DNA of 64,000 bases from Cinclus cinclus (Eukaryota > Chordata > Aves > Passeriformes > Cinclidae), in NCBI RefSeq assembly GCF_963662255.1, contig NW_026912129.1:911001-975000 (forward strand). Reading direction: 5' to 3'. Positions 1 through 11,149 of this stretch are shown here, piece after piece. Under the pieces are notes generated by a model. That model ran no database searches, was not told the origin of the DNA, and saw only the letters and a program-made list of their open reading frames with translations. The position numbers were made by a program, and so were the translations under genes. Numbering within the stretch: position 1 is the first letter of the stretch; each line of letters starts with the position of its first letter.

Positions 1-514
1 TGCCCAGCACAGCAGGGAGGGATCCATGGCAGCCTTGCTGCCCTGCTGCTGCTGCTGCCACACCCTGTAGGGCTGTTTCCCAGCCTGGCCTGGCTGCAGC
101 TTCTCCCCAGCCTCTGCAGGAAGGCATTTACCATCAGCTCACAAGGAGCTTAATCTACACCACAGGCCAAGCACAACTTGAGATCTCCTGCAATTTCTAG
201 GTCTAAGTGTAGATCAGGAGGGGCAACTTTGTGGAGAAGTGTGAATTCTGGAGCAGTTCCAAACCCCTGGGCATTTTCCTTGTCCTTTTCCATGTATTTT
301 GAGAAATATTGCCTGGAGAAGAATAACACAGCCCTGGGGAATTATCCCATGTAGTCTCAGGGGTTTGGGTACTGAGCAGCCCTGTGCCAAGGCCTGCCAA
401 TGTGCCCCAGGCCCCAGCTCTGGGGGAAAGAGAAAACGTTCTGGCTGTATCCACTGAGCTGCCAGCTCAGCAGTGGAGCCCAGCATGGGCTCACACTCCC
501 CACTGCTCCCACAG

Positions 515-1402
515 ATGCAGTTGGCACCTCAGCACGTGCTGAAAATCTTGGGAAAAGCACGAGAAGAGTTTTCTGCTGGGGAACCCGTTTTCTGATTAAG
601 TTAGTGGCCATTGTGTCTGGTGGGGCAGTGCTCCTGATGATGTGCTCTGCCGGAATCTGGTTTTGCTGGAAGAGGAAATGGTGAATGTTTTGCTGATCTC
701 TGCCTCAAAGAGCTTCTTTTCAAGGCTGCTGATAGTCAGGAAACATTGCCAGTGAGGCTGCTGTGGAGTTGTGGATCATCAGTGGTTGTCCAAAAAACTC
801 TGCTGAGGGTTCTGCTGCTGCCCAGTGCTTTATTTGGCCTCTTAATTGCTGGGCCTTGTCCTGGGGAGCCCGCTGGGGCTGCAGCCAGTGCTGGCTCCCA
901 CTGAGGCTGCGTGGCCAAGAGCAGCCCCAGGAGCAGCGGGCAGAGGCAGAGCAAGGTGGGGAGGAGAAAGAGCAGGGAGCAGATTGCCCTTGAAAGGCAG
1001 ACGAGCTCTGGAGCCCGCTCCTGGCCAGGGACCCTGCCCAGAGCCATCCCCTGCTCACCAGGGCCTTGAGGGGCACCTGTCCAGCTGGGCCAAGGTGTGT
1101 CGGCAGCTCCAGCCGTGCTGGGGAGCCTTGCCAGCTCTGGGCCCTGCTGTGCAGGAGGGTCCCTGTGTGCCACGGGCAGCTGGGGCCTCAGCCATTCCTC
1201 TCTCCACAGGTGCTGCTGTGCAGACTCAGAAGAGCCGCCCAAGAGCTCAGGCAGTGAGAACTTGACTCCCAGTTCTTCACGTCTGTCCCCATCTGCCCTG
1301 GTGTGGCTGCAGCCCCGTCTTGAGCGCGTCCCAGCACCCAGACCTCCAAAACGAGAACCCCTGCCCCTGAGCCCCCTGGCCCTGCTCCCCAGCCCAGACT
1401 GA
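515..1402 (+). CDS. Type I membrane protein gene, left copy: last two exons only
   Basis: These are the last two coding exons of the same gene that is complete at 31983-36333. The rest lies off the left edge. Exon 515-680 follows a CCCACAG acceptor and encodes a short extracellular stretch and a hydrophobic segment of about 27 residues containing one lysine, then Lys-Arg-Lys. It ends at a GTGAAT donor. Exon 1210-1402 follows CTCTCCACAG and gives a tail starting with three cysteines, serine-rich in the middle and proline-rich at the end, with stop TGA at 1400-1402. If the intron is retained, translation stops at TGA 682-684, one residue after the Lys-Arg-Lys. The only coding change noticed against the right copy is Val to Ile in the tail. 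Product family not recognised. Confidence 0.65.
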
Positions 1403-1455
1403 AATTGGGCAGCCCCTCTCTGCCATGGCAGGGATTGGCCCACGTTTCAAGTTCA

Positions 1456-1461
1456 AATAAA
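1456..1461 (+). terminator. Polyadenylation signal AATAAA
   Basis: An AATAAA hexamer lies 54 bases after the stop codon at 1400-1402, followed by a TG-rich stretch (GTTGTCACAGTGTGCTGG). This is the spacing expected for the 3' end of the membrane-protein gene. Confidence 0.7.
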
Positions 1462-1479
1462 GAAATTGAGTTGTCACAG

Positions 1480-4400
1480 TGTGCTGGTTTTATCTTGAAG
1501 GCACCTGAGGGGAGGGAATACTAGGAAGTTTTTCTCCATGAGAACTTCCTCTGTGAATTGATGGCACCAATTGGAGGCTGGTTTAGCTGTTGACAGCCTG
1601 AGAAACCAATTGGAAAAGCCAGTTCTCTCCGTGAATCACATTTGAAGCAATTAAACGCCGGGAAAAGCTCTCTTTCATTTCTGACATCTCACAAGGTAAC
1701 CCCAACCTGGGCCAGGCCCCCTTCCAACGCGGCCCGGGCCAGGCAGGGGTGGGCTCGGGAGGCTGCTGGGCCCCGTTTTCAACCAGCGGCCCCAATAGCC
1801 AAAAAGAAGAAAAGGCCATTGCTAAGATCCTCGCCCTCCCCCGGTGTGGCCGCGGCTCGGGGGGCCCTGCCCTGCCCCCGTTCAGAGCAGCCCTGGGGTG
1901 GCCGAGCTCGCCCAGCCGCCCTCGCAGCCTGGGGGGAGGCAGCTGGGCCCTGGTTTGGCAGAGCCCCCCACGCCTTTGCTTGTCGGGCAAGGCAGAGGGA
2001 GAACCCCCGGCCCGCGGCTGGAGCTGGGTGCAGCTGGCACCGGAGGGCAGCCATGGAGCCAGAGCCTTGTCACCGATTTCTCCTCTGACTGGACTCTGCA
2101 GTTTTCATCCGCCCCCACCCCCAGCGCGGCCTGGGCGGCCTGAGATCCTGACACAGCTCCAGCATGGCCTGGCCAAAACCCTGCAACTTCTGTGTGAGAT
2201 TTTTAACTTTTTCCAGTACTCAGATAAGACTTACAGGCCTTTGATCCTTCCTTGTGTGAAAGGAAAAAGAACAGAAAGGATACACCAAAGTCAGTGAAGC
2301 AAAAGCTAAGTTTCTACATGGAAGGAGAATGAGGAGACACCATGAAGGTTGGCTGAAAAATCTTTTTCTAAGTTACAGGGGTGGACTGTGCTACACTAAA
2401 AATTCCTTGAAACCATGGAGAAAGACATGGCGGGTGTGGTGAGGTGGGAAGTGTTTTGGAAGATCCTTTGCCCCGAGGGAAAAAGGGGGATCTCTGTTCC
2501 TGGGAATGAAATATGAACAGAGGGAAGAGAGCTGAAGAGAACTTTTGCCTTTGAGTAGCTCATCCTTAAAAGTAAAACCCCATGACTTTGACATGGCCCA
2601 CAAGCACAGCTCTGGGAAGGCTGTGAAGGTGGGACGAGTTTCACAATTGCAGATCTCCGGGCGGCTGCTGTTCATGAAGAAAAGTGAAGTCAGGAGAGAA
2701 CTGGTTATTTCCTCTCTTGAAAAGGATCCCGATAGTTGAACAAGAAGAAACTCCTCTCCCCGATGTGAACTGAAAAAGATTTTTTAAGTAAAGGAATTGA
2801 CTGAAATGTCTCTGTATGTTGTTAAAGTGTGAAAAGAAGAAGGAGAAAGTAGTCTGAAGATCTATTCTGAATTTATTATTATTTTCCTTTGTGTTGATAA
2901 TAAAGTTTTTATTTATCCCCTGTTAAGTTTTGGGCCTGCTTTGCTTTTACTCCTAATTCCGTTTCAAAACAAAAGGTAAATATATTAAAGTTGCCAAACC
3001 CAAATTAAAACATTTTTGGTGCAATAGCCAGGAAACAAAATCTAAACCAAAGCACACAGCTATGTCTGGGTGGTAGCACCAGCAAAGCCCACACAGCACC
3101 AGCACTGGCTGAGCTCCATGTCCAGGAGCAGCCATGGATGCCCAGGGGCAGGCAGGCAGGAGCCAGGCAGGGGCTGCTGTGAGCAGGGGCGAGGCCTCGA
3201 GGGGCTGGGGGAGCCCATGCTGAGCATCCCTGGGCTGAGGGCACATCTTCTTCAGTGGCATCATCTGGGCCTGGAGCTCCTGAGGCACACAGGGCTATTG
3301 TGGGGTCTCTGCTAAGGGGTGCATGGAACCCTCGTTAGGTGCAGTAGAGTTAAACTTGAGGGGTTTTTTACTCTTCTCAGCACAGTAAAGGGACACTCTT
3401 GGTGCAGGTTTCACAAAGTTGGGAGAAAACTTCTTGCAAACCCTTGAGCCTGGCATGTGGGCACAGGGGCTGGATGGAACCCATTCCTTGAAGCCAGGAT
3501 GGGCTGGGCCAGGTGAGGGCTTTGGCAGGGAATGGCTGCAGCCGTGGGGTCTGATGAGGCTGTGGTGGTGGCCAAACACCCATTTACAGCCACAACCACT
3601 CCCCCTGGCCCTGTGCTGTACCAAACACAAAGCATGCCAAGCATGCAGACTCCTTCATTGGCTGGTTCAGCGTTTTCAACAGGTTTTCCTCCTCTTATCT
3701 GAACAAGGTGCATGCTGTTTCTATGATTTAAAAATGGCTACAGTGCATCTTCCTTCTTAAGCTTCTGATTAATATTTGCTGACTCTTAATACTTAATTCA
3801 TGGATCCTTGAGTTAATTATTGCTCAACTCCTTTCAGCGCGGGCTCTGCTCCGGGCTCCTGTGGCCCCAAAGCCGAGTGTGGATGGAGCCCCGGCCCGGC
3901 TGGGCTGTGCAGCAGGGTGGCACCGTGGCTCCCCGGGCAGCACCCAGCCCTCTGCCCCCTCCACAGCCCAGCACCAGAGTCTGCGGCCACCTCTCAGGTG
4001 GTCAAACGGGCAGGATGGCAAGGCTGGGGGAGTCCTTGAAGAGACGGGGTGGTGGAAGGGAGCAAAGGGATGAGGTTCTGCGTAGGCCCTGACAGGCCAA
4101 GGCCATGTGAAGGCACGAGACCCACGTGGCTGGAAGGAGTGGGTGACAGGAGCTTCCTAGGGGACAGAAGGCCCCTGAGGGGCCAGGCTGGTGAGAAGCC
4201 CCGAGGAACTGGGTGTCAGAGGCCACAGGCAGCCCCTGGGCAACCTTGTTCCTTCCGCCTGGCTATACTGGCGCTTCCCCAGAGAGTCTGCCACGCCTGT
4301 GGCAGAAGTCCTCGAGGCCGGGCCTCAGCAGGAAGGTGGGGACGGCCCCGAGGGGCCCAGGCTGGGCTGGCTGGGGACAAGGAGGCCAAGGGGGCACTGC

Positions 4401-5020
4401 CAGGACACAGTCACTGGGGGCCGCCAAGGCAGTGGGCGCAGGCAGGGCTGGCGGCCAGACCGGGCCCCGGTGGCTGCCTAGGCCACGGAGCTGAGACCGA
4501 GGTCCCCCTGACACAGAGCTCTGGGCCCTCAGAGCTTCTGCCTCCATGGGGAGGGCGGCCATGTCTCCTTGAGCAGGGCTGCTGAGTCGCTGCTGCCCCA
4601 GTGGCTCCGGGCCCACACAAACAGCACGGGAGCATGCACAGGAACAGCAGCACTCTGAATGCTGGCACCTGCTCCACGAGGCATCCGCACCGGCTGCGAT
4701 GCCAAAAGGGGGCAGGCTGTGGGCACCGTTGCATGTGCTTTGGCAAAAGGCTTCAGCGGAATTGGCCACAATGGTTTGCTCTTGACTTGCCAGCCTCACA
4801 GCAACCCTCGGCAGGTGCAGCTGCAGCCTGTGGCCTCGACTGACTCCAATGGCCATTCTGAGGGCAGATTCACCTTCCCAAGGCAGGCATCCCAAGTCAG
4901 TGGCATTGGTGCCATTATGAGAGGGACGTGAAGCCTGCGCCACAGCTGCCATGCCTCTCCTCCATGCAGGCACCTTAAAGACACATGCATGAGCTTCCAA
5001 ACTAAATCCTGGACTGGCTT
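1480..5020. other. Intergenic spacer, no gene supported
   Basis: The first part (about 1700-2100) is GC-rich with several open but overlapping frames and no coding signature. About 2300-2940 is AT-richer and ends in TTATTATTATTTTCC followed by an AATAAA at about 2900, which suggests the 3' end of an unidentified retroposed sequence. At 3205-3270 lies a short dispersed motif that recurs at 31138-31195. None of the open frames has splice or family support. The same sequence is found in copy 2 up to 39303, minus 4374-5020. Confidence 0.5.
4374..5020. other. Segment present only in copy 1 (indel of about 648 bp)
   Basis: Copy 2 passes directly from the base matching 4373 to the base matching 5021 at 39304. 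In copy 1 both edges carry a similar short word, CTGGCTGG on the left and CTGGCTTGG on the right. That fits a deletion between short direct repeats in copy 2, although an insertion in copy 1 is not excluded. I see no gene in the segment; several frames are open over short GC-rich stretches without splice support. Confidence 0.8.
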
Positions 5021-7871
5021 GGAAGAAAGCAAGAAGCAGCAGGCGCTGAAGAAAAGCACGCACTTGTGGCCGACATTCAGAGCTGGAGGGAAGCACTGTG
5101 GTGTCTGCTGAGGAGGTGGCCCTCTTCACAGGCTCAGGCTTTGCTGTTAGAAGATCCTGCTTTGCCCTTGCTGGAGGCTGTTCCCTACCAATGCACGGCC
5201 CTCCATTGTTCCTGGATCAAGTCTGGTGGACCTGTGGCAGCAAATCTGTCCCGTGTGTTTCTGACAGCAGCAAAGGGCAGGACATGTCAGCTTGAAGCAC
5301 TTGTCTTGGCTGCTCCTTCAGGGGGCTGGCACCATCCATCGTCCAAGACACAGAACAGCTTCTCCACCCAGAGTTATCCCTAGCCTCTGCATTGCCCAGG
5401 TGTTTGCCTTGATGTTCACTGGGGACCTCCTTGGTTTTGGACATCCCTTGCCGTGCTCAGCAGGAACCTTGAGCATTTACTGGGGTCATGATAGGAGACA
5501 GACGACACAACCCTTCTTGATCCATCTGACAAAATCCTCTTTATTGTTTGAGACCCTTCTTAAAGAGAGGGTTTGAATTCCCTGGCTCATGACAGCTGAT
5601 GGTTTGGGACTTGAGACTGCCCAATTCTCTGAGCAGTGAAGTGTCTGCTGCTTAGGATGGAAGTTCATTGGGTGAAATCTCTGTTTGGGTTTGAATATAC
5701 CCTATCATTGTTCACCTAGGGCCTGTTTATTGCACCAGACTAATCAAACCAAATTTCTGATCTAGGGCTGAATTAATTGCCTAGCTACAAGCCAGCTTGT
5801 GCTGTGGCAGGTTTCCTCCTTAAGGCAGGTGCCTGCACCGGCCTCTCTGTAGAGGATTCCATGGCGCAGGCTGAGGAGATAGAGCATGAAGCTGCTCAGG
5901 ATACCTGCCATGCTGCAGAACTTCTAAATTGACAGCAGGAGATGCTCAAGCAACTTGCAATCTTTTTGGGAAATCCTGAGTCAGAGGATTTTGGAGGAAA
6001 ATTACCTCAATCTTCCTCTACTGCATATCCTCCCAAACTTGATGAACCTCCACCCTCCTTTTGAAGTAAGGCCATGGCTCTGAAAGGCAGTGTTTCCTAC
6101 TTCCAAAATGTGGCTGAGCTCTTGTGGACATGAGCCACCATCCTGACAAAATCTCTTGAACTTGAGAAGGGATCCCTGAAGGCCATGGGAGGCCTTGTAG
6201 AGATACCCACTGCCCTGGCGGTGGCCAACCAGCAACATGTGTCAAGGGCAGCGTGTACTTTGCCCTGGCCAAGCCTTTGCCGGCCACAGGGGGCTGATGG
6301 GTATGGCCCAAAGGCTGGAGGCAGAGGAGCCGGAGCTGAGGGACCTTGTCCTGGATGTGCAGTGCTCGTGTGACTGTGGCATGGATGGCAAGGCCACACA
6401 GTAGCCAAGCTACCATCCCTTCCCCATGACCTCCAGAGAGGCCTTCCCCAACGTGGATGAGAAAGAGGTCCTGAAGCAGGCACAAAAGTGCTGGTGACAC
6501 TGAAGGACCACGGGGGCACAAAGTGAGGAGGTCCTTACTGAGGGACACAGCACCTGGACCAAGGGACCACCAGGTGCCCCTCAGAGACCCACCATGGAAC
6601 TGGTGTGGACTCAGCGTGGACTTGCCACAGACCTGCCACAGGCAATTCCAGACTGTCCATCCCCGGGGGGGAGTTTTGGTGGCAGATGAGGGCCCAGACC
6701 ACTGCACATCACAGGCTAGCCTGTGCCATTGGCATGTCTTGATTGTGCAGGAAAGAGAGTGCAGAATAAATGCTGCACTGCTGGCAGACCCTTCACTGAC
6801 AGAGGCGTCAGGGACATGGAGGAGTCATGGGCAATGGGTGTGGAAGGTGGAGGTGGTGATAACGGAGTTTGCAGAACTGTGCTGGCTCAATTTTGGCTAG
6901 CCAGGTGCCCACTGAGGCACTCCATCACTTCCCTTCTTTGACCCATAACAGGGAGTAAATGGGATAAAAATCCCATGGGTCAGGAAGATCACTCACCAAT
7001 TACTGTCACAGTCAAAGCAGATTCACCTTGGGCAAATTTACTTACTTTAGTACCAATGAAGCAGAGTAGGAAACTGAGAAATAAGAACAAACCTGAAAAC
7101 ATCTCCCCCTACCCTCCCTTCTTGCAAGGCTCACCTTCACTCCCAACTCTTTTACCTCTTCCCCTTGAGCAGCGCGCGAGATGCAGAATGTGGATTGCTG
7201 TCACCTCAAAACACTTACCTCTGCTGCTCCTTTCTCCTGACAGTTTCCCTTCTCCTTGGGAGACATTCCTGCACCAACTTTTCCAGCGTGGGTCCTTCCC
7301 ACAGGCTGCAGTTGTCGAAGATCTGCTCCACAAGGTCCCTTTCCACAGGTTACAGTCCTTCAGGAACAGACTGCTCCGGTGTCCTGCCAGCTCCTGCATG
7401 GACTCCTCTCCACAGAGCATAGCCCCTGCCAGGAGCCCACTCGAGTGTGGGCTCCTCCCAGGCTGCAGCTCCCTTCAGGGCATCCCCACCTGCTGTGCTC
7501 TGGGGTCCTTACATGGGGTGCAGTGGGGAGCTGCTCCTCTACTCACCTCCACGGGCCACGGGTCAAAATCCTCCTCCCTATGGGCTGCAGCACGGGCTGC
7601 AGGGGAATCTGCTCCAGCACCTCGTCCTTCTCCAGCCTTGGTGCCTGCAGGGCTCCTGCTCTCCCATCCTCTCCCTCCTCCGTCCCAGCTGCTGTTGCAC
7701 AGCAGTGTTTACCCCGTTTTTAACACTAGGCCACAGAGGCCCTCCCAGCATCGCTGCTTGGCTCAGCCTTAGCCAGTGGTGGGTCCGTCCTGGAGCCCTC
7801 TGGAGCCAGCTCTGCCCAACATGGGGGCAGCTCCTGGTGTCTCCTCCTAGAGGGTCCCCCTGAGGGCCCCT
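5021..7871. other. Intergenic spacer with decayed sequence
   Basis: No intact gene is visible. From an ATG at 5861 a frame rich in Glu, Ala and Gln runs 23 codons to a TGA at 5930, then continues open to a TGA near 6061; this may be a decayed coding sequence of unknown origin. About 7150-7720 is made of repeated phrases built around CTGCTCCA, ACAGGCTGCAG and TCCTGCCAG, like a common avian interspersed repeat that I cannot name. The copy at 39304-42153 has the same content. Confidence 0.45.
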
Positions 7872-7971
7872 CTTTCACCCAGGACCCGTGAATTGCTGAA
7901 TCATCTGGATACAATAAACAGCATCTTAAAGAGCTGTCTCAAGTCAGGCATCTCTCCTTATGGCTCTTACA
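7872..7971 (+). mobile_element. 3' remnant of a solo LTR (truncated in copy 1)
   Basis: These 100 bases match the last 100 bases of the complete LTR at 43657-44314, including the polyadenylation signal inside ACAATAAACA and the terminal TTACA. The 5' part of the LTR and about 1.5 kb before it are missing. The junction has two or three bases of microhomology (CCT/GCT). Because the right copy keeps both LTR ends and a target-site duplication, this is a deletion in copy 1. Confidence 0.85.
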
Positions 7972-8904
7972 GGTAAGAAGGAACAAAAGAAAAGAAACCT
8001 AACACGCACCAATGGGGTAACAGCTTGTTACTGACCCACTGCGAATAGACACGGTATGTTTGTACAACTCTATAGAAAGAGATTTGTGAAAAAACCGGGA
8101 TCTCTTTTTCGCTCCATGAAAAGAGTGTGTCTGGTCTAACAGGAGCACACAGCGACAGCCCAGCCCTTGTACTGTCACCCAGAACCCCCCCTGTCCTGGG
8201 CTGGCCCCACAGCGAGGGCAGCAGGGGACAGGGGGATTCTGCACCTGTGCCCCGTTCAGGTGAGATCTCACCTGCAGAGCTGCCTCCAGCCCTCGGGTCC
8301 AACATCAGAAGGATGTGGAGGTTCTGGAGTGAGTCTAGATGTGAAAAACGAGGTTCACTTTCCTGGTAACATTTTAAAAGTTCAATAGAAGACAATAAGA
8401 GACAAACAAGAAAGCAAAAGGTAATACAGCTGGGTGCTTGGCATTCAGCCAAGAGCACCCCTGCTCTTTTGGAGACAGCCCTTAAATTCATTGACTAGTT
8501 GCATATGCACAGACCACTCATGCATATTCAATCTTTTCTAAAAACTAATTTCCATATTCCAGGAACTGTTTTGCATGCCCACTCCTTGAGTCCACCTTTT
8601 CAGAGCATGCGTGTTTCTTGGCCGTGCTTCTAATTTAGTTTTCTTATCAGTCTTAACTTGGGCTGTGGTCCTCAATTTCTACAGACAGTCCCTGCAGGTA
8701 GCTGGTATATCAGTAGCAGGTGTCTTTATTGGGTCTTATCCAACCAAGCAGGCACTTCACTTACTACAAACACACTTTATCACCTTGCCTTACTCCTAAA
8801 GAAAACTGCAGCTTGAAAACCATTTCAACACCACACTTTTATTATCCTCCCAAACATTTGGGAAAAGCCAATACCACAACATGTATTTATAACAAAGAGT
8901 GGCC
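7972..8904. other. Spacer after the LTR remnant
   Basis: No gene is supported. Around 8440-8760 the sequence is AT-rich with the reverse complement of AATAAA inside GTCTTTATTGG near 8722, which could be part of a minus-strand LTR, but I could not find paired ends. An identical stretch occurs at 44315-45247. Confidence 0.4.
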
Positions 8905-9305
8905 GCAGAGATGCTCTCAGGGCTGGAGGCCCTCTGCTTGGAGCCAGTCTGGGAGAGCTGGGGGTGTTCAGCCTGGAGAAGAGAAGGCTCCAGGGAGAGC
9001 TCAGAGCCATTTGCAGTGCCTAAAGGGGCTCCCAAGAGAGATGAGGGGGGACCTTGGACAAGGGCCTGGAATGCCAGGACAAGAGGAATGGCTATCCACT
9101 GAGAGAGGACGGGCTTAGAAGAAATTCTTCCCTGTGGGGATGGTGAGGCCCTGGCACAGGTTGCCCAGAGCAGCTGTGGCTGCCCCATCCCTGGAAGTGT
9201 CCAAGGCCAGGTTGGAGGGAGCTTGGAGCAACCTGCTGTGGTGGCAGGGGATGGAATAGGATGAGCTTTGAGGTCCCTCCAGCCCAGAGCAGTCTGGGAT
9301 TCTAT
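8905..9305 (+). mobile_element. CR1 LINE 3' end
   Basis: The stretch has the typical avian CR1 3' sequence order: an AAGAAATTCTT motif, a GGTGAGGCCCTGGCACAGG block, GTTGCCCAGAG, GCCCCATCCCTGGAAG, then GGTCCCTCCAGCCC and GATTCTATG at the end. It is 5'-truncated as most CR1 copies are. The same insertion sits at 45248-45648, so it predates the duplication. Confidence 0.9.
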
Positions 9306-10639
9306 GCTGAGGTGAAACATAACCATTGCGATGAGGAATGCAGGGGTTGCCAAGCTGCCGTGGCATCATGGCCATTGGGTGGTCCCTGAGGAGGTCAAAG
9401 GGCAGCTCCTGAGGAGACTGGGGCATCTCATTGGGTCAGGACTGCATGGAAATGGGGGTGGCTCCAGCCAGGAAGATGCATTGCTGCCACTCACTGTGAC
9501 AGACAACATGGAAAATAGACATTTTCAATTGCAAAATAGAGCTTAAAGACTAACTAGGAAATTAGATTAAAGAATGCAAAAGTAGACACATAGGATGCTA
9601 ACCAGAGCTGGAAGCAGTGGGTAAACAGATAAGAAGGAACCTAGGTGGGTTTTGTGGCAAAGTTATGTAACAAGAAACAGCAGTGCATGCCCTAAGAGAA
9701 GTTCAAGGCAAGGGAACTTACAACTTTGGGGGCTCTCAGTGAATACGACCAGCAGGGACCGGATCAGACGACCCTCTAAGACCATAAAAGGACTTCCAGG
9801 AAGGGGCAGGGCTGGGTGAAGTAGTTCTAGGAAAAGTAAGGTTCATGTAGGAGCTAGGAAGTACCTTGTGATGAATAGGTATGATGAGCATGGTGGAATG
9901 AACACCCCGTTGTAAAGTTTCATGGCCCACATTTGCTTTGAGGAGACATCCTCTGCATATAAATCTTAGTCATTCATCAACAGTAATAGTGGCTCCAGGG
10001 ATGATCTGTGAGTGGTGTCACCACAACCTGGCCACTTCATACACCTGATCCAGCAGCACGCAGCCCGCTGCTTTGGGCAGTTTTCCATTCACTTGGCCAT
10101 TCTCTCAGTCCATATCTCACCAGTCGGGCTGTGAGGAGACTGCGTGGCTGTTGAATGTTGTAGCAGCCTGGGGTCAAAGCCCCTGGCTGCCACCGACGTA
10201 CCCGGATAGGGAGTTCCGCAAGGAACGGCCTCTCCTGGCGTCTCAGGCAGGCTTCAGCCACAAGGTAGCAAGATGCAAGCGGTGCCTGGAGTTCAGGCAA
10301 TCAGCTCTTAGAGTGATGTCAGCTCCAAGTGATTTCAGCTGGGCTTGCAAGGTACTTTGGCCGGTGCACAGAAATGAGAGCGGGAGCGCTGTGTAGAGGT
10401 TCCGCAGGGTTCTTTATTGTCTTCTGACAAGGGGAGTCCAGGGACAGCAGCATTCCAGTGAAATGGGTAAAAGTAGGGGGTTTTAGAGGCAAAGGATGGC
10501 TTGACAGAATCATCAGTGGTCTGGGGCTAAGGAAATAGAACCAATAGTTTTACAAGGAGATGAAGCGGGGTCCAAAGCGAGGAGAAGGGTCTCAGCCTAG
10601 TCACCGTGACTAAGCAATTCTTATCCAGGGGATAGTTCT
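9306..10639. other. Spacer with probable LTR fragments
   Basis: No gene is supported. About 9560-10020 has LTR-like composition with a TATAAAT at about 9958. About 10130-10620 contains the reverse complement of AATAAA inside TTCTTTATTGTC near 10412, suggesting a minus-strand LTR, but paired TG/CA ends and target duplications were not found. The copy at 45649-46982 is nearly identical. Confidence 0.35.
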
Positions 10640-11115
10640 CCAAGGAGGCCTTGTGAGGGGCCTTGCTCTCTCCACACAATGTTTTGCAATGTCAGGCAAC
10701 ACCATCCCTGGTCTCCTGTTATTCACAGAGTCCATCAGGTTGGTCAGGCACCATTTCTCCATGGGCAATCTGTGCTGGCAGTTCCCAATGCCTTTCCCTC
10801 TCAGTAGCTTGAAAGGCTTTCCAGGAGGATTTGCTCCATCACCTTCCCAGGGATTCCAAAGGAGCTGATTAGCCTGTAGTTCTTCTGCAGACCCTCCTTT
10901 GTGCCCATCTTTAAGACTGCTGTAATGCTCTTTGAAGTTCTCAGGAGCCACCTTCACTGGCCAGGCTTTTTTGAAGACAATAGACAGCTGCTGTAGCTTC
11001 CTCTGCTCCTCAGACCTGGTGTACGCCTGGCTCAAGAGCTCCCTAATTATTCTCCCCCTTCCAGACTGCTTCCACAGCCGTGTCTCTACATTCCTCCGGC
11101 ATAACAATGTCTCCA
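10640..11115 (-). mobile_element. CR1 LINE reverse-transcriptase fragment
   Basis: Read on the minus strand, this stretch keeps the CR1 ORF2 order around the fingers/palm region: a lysine-rich fragment, then a segment corresponding to the isoleucine-proline-glycine-lysine motif followed by Met-Glu-Gln-Ile-Leu, then a Cys-Leu-Thr-Asn-Leu motif. The pieces lie in different frames, so it is a dead fragment. It abuts the ERV pol fragment on its right. Duplicated at 46983-47458. Confidence 0.75.
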
Positions 11116-11149
11116 CCAACCAACAAAAAAACCCCACAAGCTTTCCTAA

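Noticed and set aside
43..58. Short CTG runs in the introns near the duplicated units (also near 33350 and 34974)
   Set aside because: Only five to six units, intronic, and explained by the unit duplication; no sign of expansion.
736..1443. Long minus-strand open frame of 235 codons opposite the membrane-protein tail
   Set aside because: It is opposite a better-supported exon pair, is Ala/Gly/Arg/Pro-rich from GC content, and has no splice or family support. Its perfect duplicate at 35667-36374 only reflects the segmental duplication.
5861..6063. Glu/Ala-rich frame starting with ATG in the spacer
   Set aside because: An in-frame TGA interrupts it after 23 codons, no intron explains the stop, and I recognise no family. 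Kept only as a note on decayed sequence.
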